From: Typhlomys cinereus
Taxonomy: Eukaryota > Chordata > Mammalia > Rodentia > Platacanthomyidae
Reading direction: 5' to 3'
Assembly: GCA_023101885.1 (NCBI GenBank)
Contig: JALPQD010000401.1
Coordinates: 1,550,001 to 1,614,000, forward strand
Length of the DNA: 64,000 nucleotides
A program made the translations under genes and the position numbers. Positions 24,540-36,099 of the stretch are shown here, one piece after another. The notes beneath the pieces were generated by a model that did no database searches, was not told the DNA's origin, and saw only the letters and a program-made list of their open reading frames with translations. How positions within the stretch are numbered: position 1 is the stretch's first letter; the number at the start of each line of letters is the position of its first letter.

Positions 24540-24916
24540 CTGGGTCATATGGCAGAGCTGATTTTAGTTTTTTGAGAAGGCTCCATTCTGATTTCTTTAG
24601 TGTCTGGACTGGTTTCCATCTCTATGAGCAGTGTCCAGAGCTTCCCTTTGGTCCCATCTAGATCAGATGTGTTGTTCTTTGTTTTCTTAATGTCTGCTGT
24701 CCTAACTCGGGTAAAGTAAGTAGAGTTTTGGTATAGTTTTCATTTCTGTTGACTAGTGAGGTTGAACAATTGTTTCACGTGTTCTTTGGCCATTTTTATT
24801 TCATCTTTAGAAAAACGTGTATTTATTTCGTTAGCCTATATGTTGCTTGGCTTATGTGATTTCTCGTTTAGCTTTTTGAGTTCCTTGTGTATTCTAAATA
24901 TTAAGCCTCTGTTGAA

Positions 24917-25310
24917 TGCTACAGTCACTCTTCTGTTGCTGTGAGACAATACTCTGAACCAGGAAGCTTAAGGGAGCAAAGGTTATTTATTTGGCTTATG
25001 GTTTGAGGGGGGATTGAGTACATTAGGGTGGGAAACCCACAGCAGAAAGCATGTTGGCTGAAGCAGGCAATAGGTTGTTAACTTGAGGCCACCAGGAGAC
25101 AGAGAAGCGAGAGAGACACAGGAAGTGGGTCCAGGTTACCAACATCAAGGCCGGCCCTCTGCGGCATGCTTCCTTCCGCAATGTTGTACCTGTCAAATGT
25201 CCCATTAACTTTCCAAACAGTATAGCCAGCTGGGGGATCAGTATTCAAATGCATGAGCCTGTGGGGGGGGGGGCAACTCACATTCAAGCTGTCTTGTCAT
25301 AGCTAGCATA
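24917..25310 (-). mobile_element. MaLR-type solo LTR, antisense
   Basis: Interrupts the antisense L1. 'gttgctgtgagacaatactc', 'aagcttaagggagcaaagg' and 'ttatttggcttatggtttga' match the antisense MaLR pattern of 28558-29000. Edges approximate; I could not confirm a clean target duplication. Confidence 0.62.
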
Positions 25311-25439
25311 GATTTTTAGCTATCTCTTCACTCAGCAATTTTTTTTTGATGTGCAGTAACTTTTTAAATTCATGAGGTCATATTTGACAACTTTGGTCTT
25401 ATTTCCTGAGTGACAAGAATTCTTTCCCATAGCCTAGGC

Positions 25440-25972
25440 TTACTGAAGTCTGGGACTTGCTCTGTAGCTGAAGCTAGTCTTGAACTGCTGATCCTCTGTG
25501 TTAGTTTCATCTTCCTATTACTGGATGAATAGAGGCCAAAACAGCTTAAGGTGACAACAAGGGGTTTGGTTTTAGCTTATTATGCCCTGTTATACTTCCT
25601 CAGCAGGCCAAGAGAGTGCATACCAGCATTAGAAGCTTAGGGAACTGGCCAGGTACAAAAAGAGAGATAACCACAGGTCTTTACCACACTCACAGAACTG
25701 AGAGAGGGAAACACTTGCCAATATGGAAGCTGCTTCTTATCCATCAGCCAGGGATTGGCCCTGCCCCCTGTGGGCTGGTTCTTCCCATATCAATTGGATA
25801 ATCTCCCGCAGGCTTCTTCAGGGCTTTGCCTTAATTAAAAGACTCTTTACAGATGTGTCCAAAGGCTCATCCTTCAATTGTCAAGTTGGCATCTGTAATT
25901 AAATGCCATATCCTCCTTGCCTGTGGTTTCAGAGTGCTGGGATTATAGGTGTGCACCACACTTTGGCTAGAA
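25440..25972 (-). repeat. B1-like SINE, antisense, split by an LTR
   Basis: The left part (25440-25496: 'gctctgtagctgaagctagt', 'cttgaactgctgatcctc') and right part (25910-25972: 'gagtgctgggattataggtg', 'tgcaccacactttggct') form one antisense B1. The LTR at 25497-25909 sits between them. Confidence 0.7.
25497..25909 (-). mobile_element. MaLR-type solo LTR, antisense, inside a B1
   Basis: Bounded by the 5-bp duplication tcctc (25492-25496 and 25910-25914), the duplication length expected of the ERVL-MaLR group. It starts TGTGTTAG; the far end (…gccata) has drifted from CA. Internal blocks 'ggaactggccaggtac' and 'gtgggctggttcttcccata' match other LTRs here. Confidence 0.75.
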
Positions 25973-26279
25973 GGTCATTACTTAGTCTTTAATGATTTCA
26001 TCGCAGAATCTGCTAGTCACGTGTATATTTTCTTGCTGTAACCTTCTAAAGGATATTTTGCACATCAATCTGGTTGATTTCTTCACTTTTTTTTTTTTGG
26101 TCTTATTTTCCATCTGATTATCTACTTCCTGCAGTCAGGGATCAAGATTTATGGCTTTAAAAAATAATTTAGAGATCTTCTGATTCCCTTCCTTCAGATG
26201 AAAATTGCTTATTAAGTAGTTGTTAGGTCATTGAAATGCACTCATTTCTTTTAGAGGGTTACAATATAATATCTCACTA

Positions 26280-26460
26280 ATTTTGATGGAGCTGGAGGAT
26301 ATCATGTAAAGTAGAAAAGCCAGACACGAAAAGAGAGATAACCACAGGTCCTTACAAATTAACAGAAGCTGAAACTCAATCTCCTAGAGATAAGGATGAC
26401 ATAATGGCTACCAGAGTCTAAGGTGGAGTTGGCAAAGAAGGGATGGAGAGAGGTTACACA
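26280..26460 (+). repeat. L1 3' fragment
   Basis: 'ttgatggagctggaggatat', 'agccagacacgaaaagagag' and 'ataatggctaccagag' follow the familiar L1 ORF2 end/3' order. Confidence 0.65.
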
Positions 26461-27032
26461 GTGAGCGCCCAGATCACACAGTGATTGTGGGAAGTGATTT
26501 CTAATGTTCTGTAGCACATTGGGATCACCACAAGACTTTGACTACTTGTAAGGGACTTTTGTTAAGAGCGGATGTGAGGGTCAGGCTTACATGTGGAGAT
26601 CATTAATGGTTTGCTTGAGTTTTTATTGGGATGAGCCCTTCTTAAGCAAGGAGTATGTTAAATTCTGAATGTTTGAATTAAAGTTGCTTTAAAAAAAAAA
26701 AATCCAACAAGACCATTTCTTAAGAAGAAACAGCCATATTGGCAAGGAGAATCCCAGGTCTCACGGGAAGTGGTCTAACTCCTAGTATCACTAATCTTCA
26801 GCACTAACAGTTCTTACTTTAGTGTCCAAGAGAAGTAATGAACCAGGCCGACTTATTTTAACATCCTTATAGCTTTCTGTTCATATTGTTTCCTTTCTTC
26901 TAGCCCCTAGTATAATTCATGTCTCCAGTCTGCTTTAAGATCACTGTCTCTCAGCCTAGTGATAAATCTCAACATTTCTAAGTTCTAAATATATCTTAAC
27001 CACTCCGCCTCTCATTAAAAAATATTCCATTC

Positions 27033-27338
27033 GGGGCTGGAGAGGATGGCTCAGGGGTTAAGCCTCCGCCTTGCAGGCGGAAGGTCCTGAGTTCGGATCC
27101 CAGATCCCACGTATAGATGCCAGACGGAAGCGGGGGCGGCCTGCGCTTCTGGTCCTGGTAGGGCGGAGCCTGTGAATCCCAGGGCAGAAGGAGATGGAGG
27201 CGTCCATGGTGGTTCACGAATTCGTCCGTGGTTCTACACATACACAGACACACACACACAGACAGACATACACACACGCGCGCACATACACACGCACATG
27301 TGCACAGTTGAATAAATAATAATAATAAAAAAAATTAA
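27033..27338 (+). repeat. Young full-length CA-tailed tRNA-derived SINE
   Basis: Best reference copy in the window. It has the head 'ggggctggagaggatggctc' with box B 'gagttcggatccc', a GC-rich body ('cggaagcgggggcggcctgc', 'ttctggtcctggtagggcgg', 'gcgtccatggtggttcacga'), a CA-rich tract (27236-27300), then an A/AAT-rich tail. The direct repeat aatattccattc, with A-run extension, flanks it (27017-27032 and about 27339-27354). The head is tRNA-like, so internal Pol III promoter elements are expected. Confidence 0.93.
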
Positions 27339-27639
27339 AAAAAATATTCCATTCACTCAGAACTGATGTTCTCAGTTACTAATTGGAAGGAAAGCACTCT
27401 GATTAATACTAGTGTAAAAAGATCACTACCTCTTGGGCTTGCTAATAATATTTTAAGTCTGCCCCTCCCCCAACACACATATCCAGAAGGCTTCTTTTAA
27501 GAATTAAATGAATTACCTATTGGTGCAAAAAAAGTTTAAATTTAGAAAGGCTTGTGGAAGATGTTTTTAATTCTAGCTACTATTTATGAAATATTAGGTC
27601 ATATGAAATAACAGTGTAATTGCTCAACATGCATGAATT

Positions 27640-27790
27640 TCATTTAATCCCTGAATGACTTGGAGGTCAGCGTCACTACGGACATTTACAAAATGAGCAA
27701 ATTGGGACTTAAAACAATGAGATAACTTACCCTCAGTATTACAACTAATGAGGCACACAACACTGGGCTCTGAACCTCATGTTTTGATGA
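27640..27790 (+). repeat. MIR-type ancient SINE
   Basis: 'acatttacaaaatgagcaaa', 'gagataacttaccctcagta' and 'actgggctctgaacctcat' follow the MIR core order (threshold cell/threonine-free core, diverged). Confidence 0.55.
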
Positions 27791-28557
27791 TGAAGTTCTG
27801 GGTTTTTTTAATCACTGTCCTGTGCTGAGTTTAGGAGCACAGAGTTCCATAATGGTACATGAGTTGGCGTCTCTTCAGGACTGATTCTCTTTGCTGCTTC
27901 AGCGCCCTGAACTCTTACTCTGTCCCTTCATAATAACCTTCTTGCCCTTTGGAAAGGGCAGTAGGGTGTCGCAGTAGTCATTCAGTAAAATTGTATTGTA
28001 ACTTGGGAACTTTTGGTTTACACATATTTGAATTGTATTCAGTTAAGCCCTGCTCAGTTCCAGTAGTCATGGTGTTGTTGTGATATCTAAACAGAAGGAG
28101 CCAGAATGCTTCTGGGGATTTTAGCCTAGAAAATGGTCAGACGGTTTTATTAACTTAACTTGAAAAAAAAATCTCACCAGTGGAAATCAGAGTATCTCAC
28201 ACATGTCTAATGTTAGGCTGGGATTTGCTTTGTGATGGAAATGGATGGGAAGTTCATGATGACTGCTGGTAGGAATCTAGACACCTCCCCACTTCTACTT
28301 GAGGCAGTTCTAAAGGAAGGGAAGACCTCATAGTCCGTATGAACATTTGTTAGTCAGGTGCTTTGCAGAATTGCTTTTTATCTGTGAGATGTCATTAGTT
28401 ACTGGGATTGGTACTGATGAGGGACTAGACAATAGGGGAACAGGCAGTATTAAAACGTCTTGGAATAGAGCAAGGCCTTGCCTGCCTGTTTTTGTGTGCC
28501 GGATCTTTTTCATTCCACAACACCTGAGTGCTTGCTATATACTTGGCAATTGCTAAC

Positions 28558-29000
28558 TGTAATAGTCTTAACTGCTGGTGTGAGAGAGCATTCAAAATCA
28601 AGCAACTTAGGGGAGAAAGGGAGATTCATTCAGCTTATGGTTCTAGAGGGGAGAAACAGTCCTTCATGGCAGAAGTGACATGGCTGGTGGCTGAAGCTGG
28701 AGGCAGCTAAGTCACTGTAAACATCCTGGAGGCTCAGAGCTGCTCAGTCCAGTAGGCCAGTGGGTGACTGCTAAAGACTGGGGGATTCTTGGACAGTTGA
28801 AGAAGCAGAAAGTCCCTCTTCAAAGTCTTCTCCTCTGTGGTTCCTTTTATCTGGTCAGCTACTAGGAGGTTCCATTCAAATGTAGGGCTATTCTTCGTAG
28901 TGTAAATGCATTGATCTGGATAATCTCTTCAGGTGGTCTGACAGCTGATCTTAGTTAATGCCAGGTGTGGTCAAGTTGATACACAGGATTAACTATCACA
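28558..29000 (-). mobile_element. MaLR-type solo LTR, antisense, intact edges
   Basis: Starts TGTAATAGTC and ends TAACTATCACA, that is TG…CA on either strand. It lies between perfect 5-bp duplications ctaac (28553-28557 and 29001-29005). Related by sequence ('aatctcttcaggtggtctga', 'gtcaagttgatacac') to the LTR at 60849-61343. Confidence 0.82.
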
Positions 29001-29497
29001 CTAACTTTTACTCCACAATGCCCTGAACACGTCCCTTTGTGGCGGTGGGTGGGTTGCACCATGGCGTCTTTTGAGATCTGATGTATCGAAGCATATGTAA
29101 CTGCTCCAATAGCTCCCATTCCATCCTAACTCTTCAGCTGTAATTCTGCCTTTAGCAAATGGCTGACTGGTCCAAAGAAAGGTCATTAAATATTCCCCTT
29201 AGAGAAGATGTCTGTGATGGTGGTGAAATGGGTCTCACCCATTTCTGCCCACTGGTTACCTTTCTCTACTCTTTCTGACTTGTCTACCTCCTCTTACCCT
29301 GTGACAGTTTTCCATCCGGAGTCAGATCGCAGTAGCACAAGTAGTGACTAGGGTGTTGCAAGGAAGCTGGCAGATTAGGATGATGGGGGTCGCTTTGTCA
29401 GGCTGGGGTTCCCTCACCAGCTTCGCTTCCCCACGTCACACAGACTGGCGAGCAGAGATTCAGGTGATGTGGGGACACATTTTGGTGTGTGCTACAG

Positions 29498-29725
29498 TTT
29501 GCCTGTACGCTGTTGATACATTCAGGGCCAGAGCTAAGAGGAACAAGGGGATTTTACTCCTTCTTAGTATTCCTAGTTACGGGTCTTAGTCCAGCTTGGC
29601 ACTGAGTCTTCCCCCATCAATCAATCAGTCTCCTGCAGACTTGGTTTACCACTCATTCTTCACAGATATGCCCAGAGCTCGGCCTTCAGTTATCGCGTTG
29701 ATGCCTGTATGTCTAACTAGCACAG
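29498..29725 (-). mobile_element. MaLR-type LTR, antisense, internally deleted
   Basis: 'ggaacaaggggattttactc', 'gtcttagtccagcttggcac' and 'ccagagctcggccttcagtt' match the 13872 and 38823 family. The middle (about 190 bases) is missing. Confidence 0.65.
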
Positions 29726-31009
29726 AGCGTCACCATAATTACTGTTGACTGGGCTTTGCTGGAACTTTCTGAGGAAGACAGCTCATGGACACGGTTACCT
29801 TCCCTTTTCCAGTAGAGCCCTCCGCTTACTTTCCCTTGTGAATTAAAACATTTCACTCAATTTCACTCAAATCATTACTTAGGAATTGGACTTTATCGGG
29901 GAAGCCTCAAGCTTAGAACTTGTTACCGAGTTTTTAATTATTCTAAGACTATTCTTCAGCTCACTTCGATGTCGTTTCTTCCCCCTGCCTAGTGCAGTAA
30001 AGACCCAAACCTTGCAAACAGTGGTGGTTAAAGTGAACGTAATAAACTAGTGAAGAGACTTTCCCCAATGCCAGTTTTCCTCAGATTTCACTACAGTCAC
30101 TTGACAATCAAAGAACAGAAGTCTGATTTCCAAGAAAACACAACCTCATGGGAGCTGATAACATTCACATGATACGTCCACATCTAGCTGGAGTTTTAAG
30201 TCAAATAGAAGGGCCTTCCAGCATGGAGAGAGCGCAGGGGGAAGGAATGCGTGCTTTTCTAGAAGGACTTTTGGAAAAACATCATAGTAGACCTTCTGTT
30301 ACAAGAACCAAGCAGCATTTATACATCAAATTGGGGTTAATAAATTAAATTATATTGTAAAATACAAGATTTGTCTGATGCTCTGCCTCAGAGAAGTTGG
30401 TCACTTGACCGTAACCTCAGAGAGCCTAGGATTTCCCCCAAGCCCAAAGACACTGGGGATAAAACTTGGCAAGTTTGCTGCTCCGGGAATAGTTTGTTGA
30501 AAACGGAGTATACTTGTCTCGTTCCTGTGGTTTCTGGGCATTTTATAAACACACTTCACCGTTTTTATGAGGAATCACAGTATCTGCTACATGTGGCAAT
30601 TTTATTGGCACCCATAATTTTAACTCTAGTGTTAATTTTGGCAGTATAGAGAACAAAAAAGAAAAAAAAAAGAGGCACAAGATTCCTGAGAAGCAAAGTT
30701 AAGCAAGACTTGATTCAAATAAATTAGGAAGTCTTTCTGTAAAGGGAAAATAGTCACAACCGACATATTTAGTCATTTCATTGAAAACTAAAGCCAACAT
30801 CTTCAGATCAGATAGCCTGGAAATCATTTCCACAACACCCAGAATGGGAGTGCTGTCTTGTGATTTTTCTGCCAAAATTCTGTAGGAATCATAGAATTTT
30901 ACAGTTGGAAGGAATTGTTAACTATTCCATCCAAACCCCCTTATTCTATGGATGAGGAAACAGATTCCAAGTGAGTAATTCATTGCATTTGCATTTGTTT
31001 TAAGAGACT

Positions 31010-31204
31010 GGGTTCTAGATGGGGAATGGGGAGTGCAGTAGATAAAGGTGCTTGCAGCCAAGCCTGACCACCCGAGTTGTGTACCCCTAAAAAAGCTATG
31101 ACAGTTAATGTGGAAGGCATGAACCAACTCCGGCAAATTGTCTTTTGACTTCCACATGTGCACCTTGATACGCGCGCGCTCACACACACACACACACACA
31201 CACA
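31010..31204 (+). repeat. B3/RSINE-like SINE with (CA)n tail
   Basis: 'ataaaggtgcttgcagccaa', 'gcctgaccacccgagttg', 'aaccaactccggcaaattgt' and 'cttccacatgtgcacc', then CGCG and a short CA run. Confidence 0.65.
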
Positions 31205-31836
31205 GAAATGGAGAGAGAAAGACTGCATTTTTAGCACATCTCCTGGATGCTATCTATACAGTAGGAATTTCTCAGTTCTGAACTAGTAATTGTTTCCCAA
31301 CAAGTTTGTATGTAACTTTGCGAGGGTCAGAGGTAACCTTCAATAGCAGCTCACGACACAGAGTAATTAACATTTACAATGGGAAAAAAACGAATATTAA
31401 TAAAGAAATGGGGATACAGAATAGCATGCTCCACGCAGGCTGGGGAAAGAGGGCTATTTAAAAAGCTGATGGAAGAAGCTGGTTGGAGTAAATTTTTTAA
31501 AATATTGCCATTTATTAGGATACTGTTCTCTCTGAAAAATTACAGCTTTGCTTTTCTTACATTGTTGCGTAAATTCTGGCAGAAAGATGGCAGACGCCTT
31601 AAGATGTGATGAGATAGGTTTATATTTGATTTTTTTTATCTCCCTTTGAGAAGTTGTGGATGTTGTCCTGGAGGAGAGGAATGGAAGTCCTCAAAAAATT
31701 CATGTGTCACATTGTGTTTTCTTCCCTCATGCAAAGACTGAGAGAATAGGGGGTCAGAGCTAATGACTAAAAGGGAGAAAGTAGCATAAGTTAAAAAAAA
31801 AACCACAGAGTTTTTTGTGCAAGACTTTTTGTGTTA

Positions 31837-31880
31837 TTTGTTTGTTTGTTTGTTTGTTTGTTTATTTACTTACTTACTTT
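31837..31880. repeat. (GTTT)n/(ACTT)n simple repeat
   Basis: Tandem TTTG units followed by TTAC units over about 44 bases. Confidence 0.9.
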
Positions 31881-32097
31881 CTTACTCCCAAGTAGGAGTA
31901 GTTTTTTAGAACCTGAGTGCCTAAAGGGATTTGACATGTAATAGGCATTCAGCTATTTCTTGGACATATGATTTATGTGAGAGAGATTTTTTTTGTAAAT
32001 AATTCCAATTAAAGCAACTAGCTAAAAAAATGGAAGAGGAAACAGACAGAAAGGTTTAAATAGTAAAACAATGCATGTGCTTCCAGTGACATTTCCT

Positions 32098-32276
32098 TTT
32101 TTTTTTTATTTCAGCTCATACTAACTTATTAGGTACACCAGTTCCCTCCCTCCCTCCTCCTCCCCCCGTACCCCCTGCTCCCCCTCCCCACCCCTCTCCC
32201 TCCCCATCCCCCAGTGCCTCCCACCCCAATTCCCAGAGAGTCCTTTCTTGTGCATGACTGATTTTCCTCTGGGCCC
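32098..32276 (-). mobile_element. 5'-truncated L1-type 3' end, antisense
   Basis: A T run, then 'atttcagctcatactaactt', then a long C/T-rich tract, ends at 'ctctgggccc'. It is flanked by a perfect 16-bp duplication tccagtgacatttcct (32082-32097 and 32277-32292), so it was retroposed by an L1-type mechanism. Read antisense it has a G-rich polypurine tract just before 'gagctgaaataaa' and poly(A), the layout of a rodent L1 3' UTR. A sense relative lies at 42585-42762. A non-L1 retroposon cannot be excluded. Confidence 0.75.
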
Positions 32277-35178
32277 TCCAGTGACATTTCCTAAGGGGAG
32301 AATGATGTAGCTGTGACACACAGCAAGTTGGCATTTGCCCGACATCCACCTGTTGCATTGGGCCCTTCTTGCTAAGGTAGGAATAGGGAGTCAATGTCAT
32401 TTCCTTCTGCACAGTTACACAAAGGTGATTTTTCTAACATAGATGTGTCATATGATGACCACAGGAAAACACAGGCAGTGCTCTCTGTCTCATTCCCAGC
32501 CTGCTCCAGCTGAGCCCCAGCCCCACCAGCACCCCCAGGCTCAGAGCTGCCCCTGCTCTGCCGATGTGCTCTCCTGTCTCCAGAGTGGGGACCCATCCCT
32601 CATTCTCCTCATCCATTCCACTAACTTGGCTTTCTCTTGATCAGCTCAGCATACTGTCCATGGAAACAGTGTCCAAATTTCCACTGACCTGCTTTAAACA
32701 GGAAATGCTCTTCAAACCAAACTCTTACCTCTGGAATATTTTTGTGTCTTTCCATATTGTAGCTTCATTTGGCAGAAGTACACTGGCTTCCTTCTTTGTC
32801 TAAGGCACACTACAATGACTACATGCACAATAACTTTCAATGCACCTGATTTATCTTATACTGGATACGTGTCCTGAGGACTGTATTTATATGGATGTTT
32901 GTAAGAAAATAAAGCAAAAATAACACCTGTACACTTCTTTTTCTAAAGTACAATTGGGCATAATAATAGCAGTTTAGAAAGAATCCATTAACCCACAAAG
33001 TACTTATGAGCTTGTAGTTGACTTAACCTTTATGAATATGTTCAGAACTCATTCTAACAATAGCAAAGTCCTTCCTTAAAGTGGTAGACAGTTTATGCAA
33101 AACATTAGCTATCTGCAGGTTATGTATGTTAGCAATGTTTATAGTTTCTTGTTTTCTTCTTTGGAAAACTAAATGAGGTGAAATTGTTGGGAGAATTTTT
33201 AAACATTTTATGTTATGAATGATTAGGTGGCAGGTCAACAGAAGATCCACAGAAAATCTTGATGACTCTAAACAACCTGTTATGTTGTGCTGTGAGGCAC
33301 CTTTGATTCTTTTAACATAGATCTTAAATGTATACTCCAAATTTAAATATATAATTATTATTTTCTGTGATAACTACTCTGTTTTGAGAGACAGTTCTTC
33401 GTGAAATTAGGGAAAGTGTTAAACATTGTTAAGTATATTTGGCCTCTGAGTATAAAAAGATGAATAAATACCCTCAGCAATCCCTTATGTTGTAAATAAA
33501 CTCCATTCACCAAACATGTATTGGAAATCTGGCGACAAAATAAATTATCATAGGTACTGGGTACTTGATATAAGCACTACAAAACATAGGTACTGGGAAC
33601 TAAGTGTTCCCGTTTCCCTCTGTCATTGAGCTCACATTCAGTGGGCAAGACATGATCACATGCACACAGTCTGCATGAAGTCAGAAGACTCAGCCTGGGG
33701 CATTTTGAACAGGACCTGATTAGGTGGGCAGGTTGGGGCTCCCTGAGAACATGGTGCCTCACTTGTAACCTAAATTTAGGATGAGAAGGAGCCAACCCTT
33801 AAATAATCCACCCCAAGAGCACCCCCAACCAAGGACACAAGAAATACAAAGGTGCTCTCTGAGTTTGGCCAATGGGTGGGGAGCGTTGACATGTTTCAAG
33901 AACAGAGGGGGTGTGAAGGGCGTGTGGAGAAGGAAGACCGGCAGGCTGAGCACTATTGAGTTATGGTAACAGCCAGGTGAGAGATGTCAATAGTTTACAG
34001 CTGGAAGGATGGGATGTCTAAGCATTGGTGCTCCAGAACAAAACCAGGGAATGTGTGGGCAGACAGGATTGCTGATGGGCTGGGAATGGAAGACGATGAG
34101 AAGTAGTTTCCCTGTAACACAGTCTCAAACTGAGATGTCAGGGAGTTTAGTGGGAGCACCTAAATTCCATTTTGCTCTGTATCCTGCATTAAAAGATATT
34201 GTATATATAGTCAGTACAAGTATTATACATATAGGAAAACTGGAGCATTTTCCATGCGGGGACACTTTAGACACATTTAAAGTTTTGCTGCCTCTCACTG
34301 CAGCAGCTGCAGCGAAAGAGAACTTGAGAAGATGGCAAAGAAATGAAAGCGATTATTTCAGCTAAAGGCAGAGAGAGAGGAATGTGAACTAATTAATTCT
34401 GCTAAGTCATTTTTATAGAAAAGCTTTCTCTTGTAATCTGTACCAAAATCAGGATGAATCGTTCCACTTCCATTTAGTATCTTAGTCATATTTTGTGCCT
34501 TAGTATCTTATGTCTCGTTATGATAGGCCCGTGTTTGAGAGTTAACTTCCCAGATGATTCAGAAACCCAAAGGTCTTGGAATCTGTTTTGCCCTCTCCTG
34601 ATGGCGTAACTCAGCCTCTTTTTCTTCCTGGAGAGGCTGAGATCCACACCAAGAACCATGACTCCTCCAAAAGGCTGGCTCCTGTGCCACCCAGGGTCTG
34701 CTGCTGAGCCCGGTGAGAAAGAGAGAGGAAAGCTGCAGAGGTCTTGCTGGACCCCAGTGCTCCCTTGAGCAGGAGGGTTGAGCAGATGCACTCCCAGCTC
34801 TCGCTGTGGCCAGCACAAGTTCATTCGTGGCACATCAGGCTTTCAAATAAGATTCCGTTTGCAAAATGGATACATTCTTAAAAAGAGCGCTTCTTCTCCC
34901 CCACCTAGTCAGCAAGTCACCTCTGCAGTAGCAGCTTTAAGCTCCACCTGTTAAGGGTCTAGTTGCTTTCTCACAAATATTGAAAGAACTTTTCAGACGG
35001 TTTCAGAAGTCGGTGGGCTCTGAGTTAAGTCAGTTCCCAGGTTCTGCTGACTTTTTTTTTTTTTTTTTTTTTAATTTCCTGGACCTTTTCAGAATTTGAA
35101 TTTGTGGACCCGCCCCCTTGGCTACTGATAGGGTCTTTCGCATCTTGCAGAAAGCATAGCTATAAAAGTGCTGACAGA

Positions 35179-35326
35179 ATAGATGCCAGGCGGCAGCAGG
35201 GGCGGCCTGTGTTTCTGGTCCTGGTAGGGCGGAGCCTGGTAGGGTGAATCCCGGGGCAGAGTAAACAAGGAGGAGGTGGAGGCGTCCATGGTGGTTCCCA
35301 AATTCGTCCGTGGTTCTACACACACA

Positions 35327-35371
<45 letters not shown>

Positions 35372-35431
35372 CACATGTGCGCACGCGCAAGCACATACAT
35401 ACGCACACACGCACAATTGAATAAAAAAAAA
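35179..35431 (+). repeat. Young CA-tailed SINE, 5'-truncated, with perfect target duplication
   Basis: Begins inside the body (atagatgccaggcggcagca) without the tRNA-like head, continues through 'ttctggtcctggtagggcgg' and 'gaggcgtccatggtggttcc' to a (CA)n tract (35318-35370) and A-rich tail. The 15-bp repeat aaaagtgctgacaga flanks it exactly (35164-35178 and 35432-35446). It carries a 12-base local duplication (gcggagcctggtagggt). Confidence 0.9.
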
Positions 35432-36099
35432 AAAAGTGCTGACAGAGCCCGTGTGATGTGGTGGGGAGGGGAGCATTGAACTGAGCTGAGCTTGGGGAGA
35501 GGCTTTAATCTTGGACATGGAGTCCCATCTGTTCTGTCCAGTGCACCTGCTGGTCTTGTCTTGACATGCAAGATCTCCTGCCCTGTGGCTTGATGTCACC
35601 CATCACACCTTTTCTCACTCGGCCCATTAAGGCTGGCTTCCAGATCCTCCCAAGGAGCTTCTGCACTCTCCTGCAAAGCAGGAACAGTATCCAAGCGGAG
35701 CTCTTAGCGCCCCGACAGTGGGAAGGCTACTCCACGCCACAGTGCCCAGATATCTTCCACAGAAGATGTGACTTGATGCTACGGGTTGACCCAAGTCTCA
35801 TGCCTCAGAATCAAAAAAGGGAGAGATCATCTAAGTGTGGTCAGGAAATAAGATAAGGAGCTGGCAGTTGATCTTCCTTGCTGATTGTTTTCATGGTTCC
35901 TCTGTTCATTGAAATCCTACAAACACCCCAAGCAGGTGGCACTTAGGTGTCAGAGCAGACATTTTGCCGTTATAAAATGAGATCTCTACTGAGATCACCC
36001 TACCTTAGAAATGTCCAGAAAGTTCTAGGGGTCCTTGGGACATTACTTGCGCAATCTCCAAGCTTTGTACAGATTTCAGCAATGCGGAGAGGTGTTTAC

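Larger units (their letters stand above)
23510..26280 (-). repeat. Old L1, antisense, interrupted by three insertions
   Basis: Antisense L1 ORF2/3' blocks run in order: 'tatggtatttgtctttctgc', 'cagctccatcctgatcctct', 'agattatccattcatctctg', 'gggtcatatggcagagctga', 'tttttgagttccttgtgtat' and 'taatttcctga'-like sequence near 25400. It is broken by the LTRs at 24004-24539 and 24917-25310 and by a B1 with its own LTR (25440-25972). No coding capacity remains. Confidence 0.7.

Noticed and set aside
27033..27110. tRNA gene
   Set aside because: The tRNA-like head of a SINE: no complete cloverleaf with anticodon and discriminator could be made, and it continues into the SINE body.
30148..30649. Two adjacent + strand frames (66 and 92 codons)
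   Set aside because: No recognisable homology, no Kozak or splice support, and different frames. Left as intronic.
35030..35599. 189-codon - strand frame with Cys/Val repeats
   Set aside because: Antisense of the young SINE and its (CA)n tract. The same peptide pattern recurs at 4500-4944 and 26996-27277 because the SINE is repeated.
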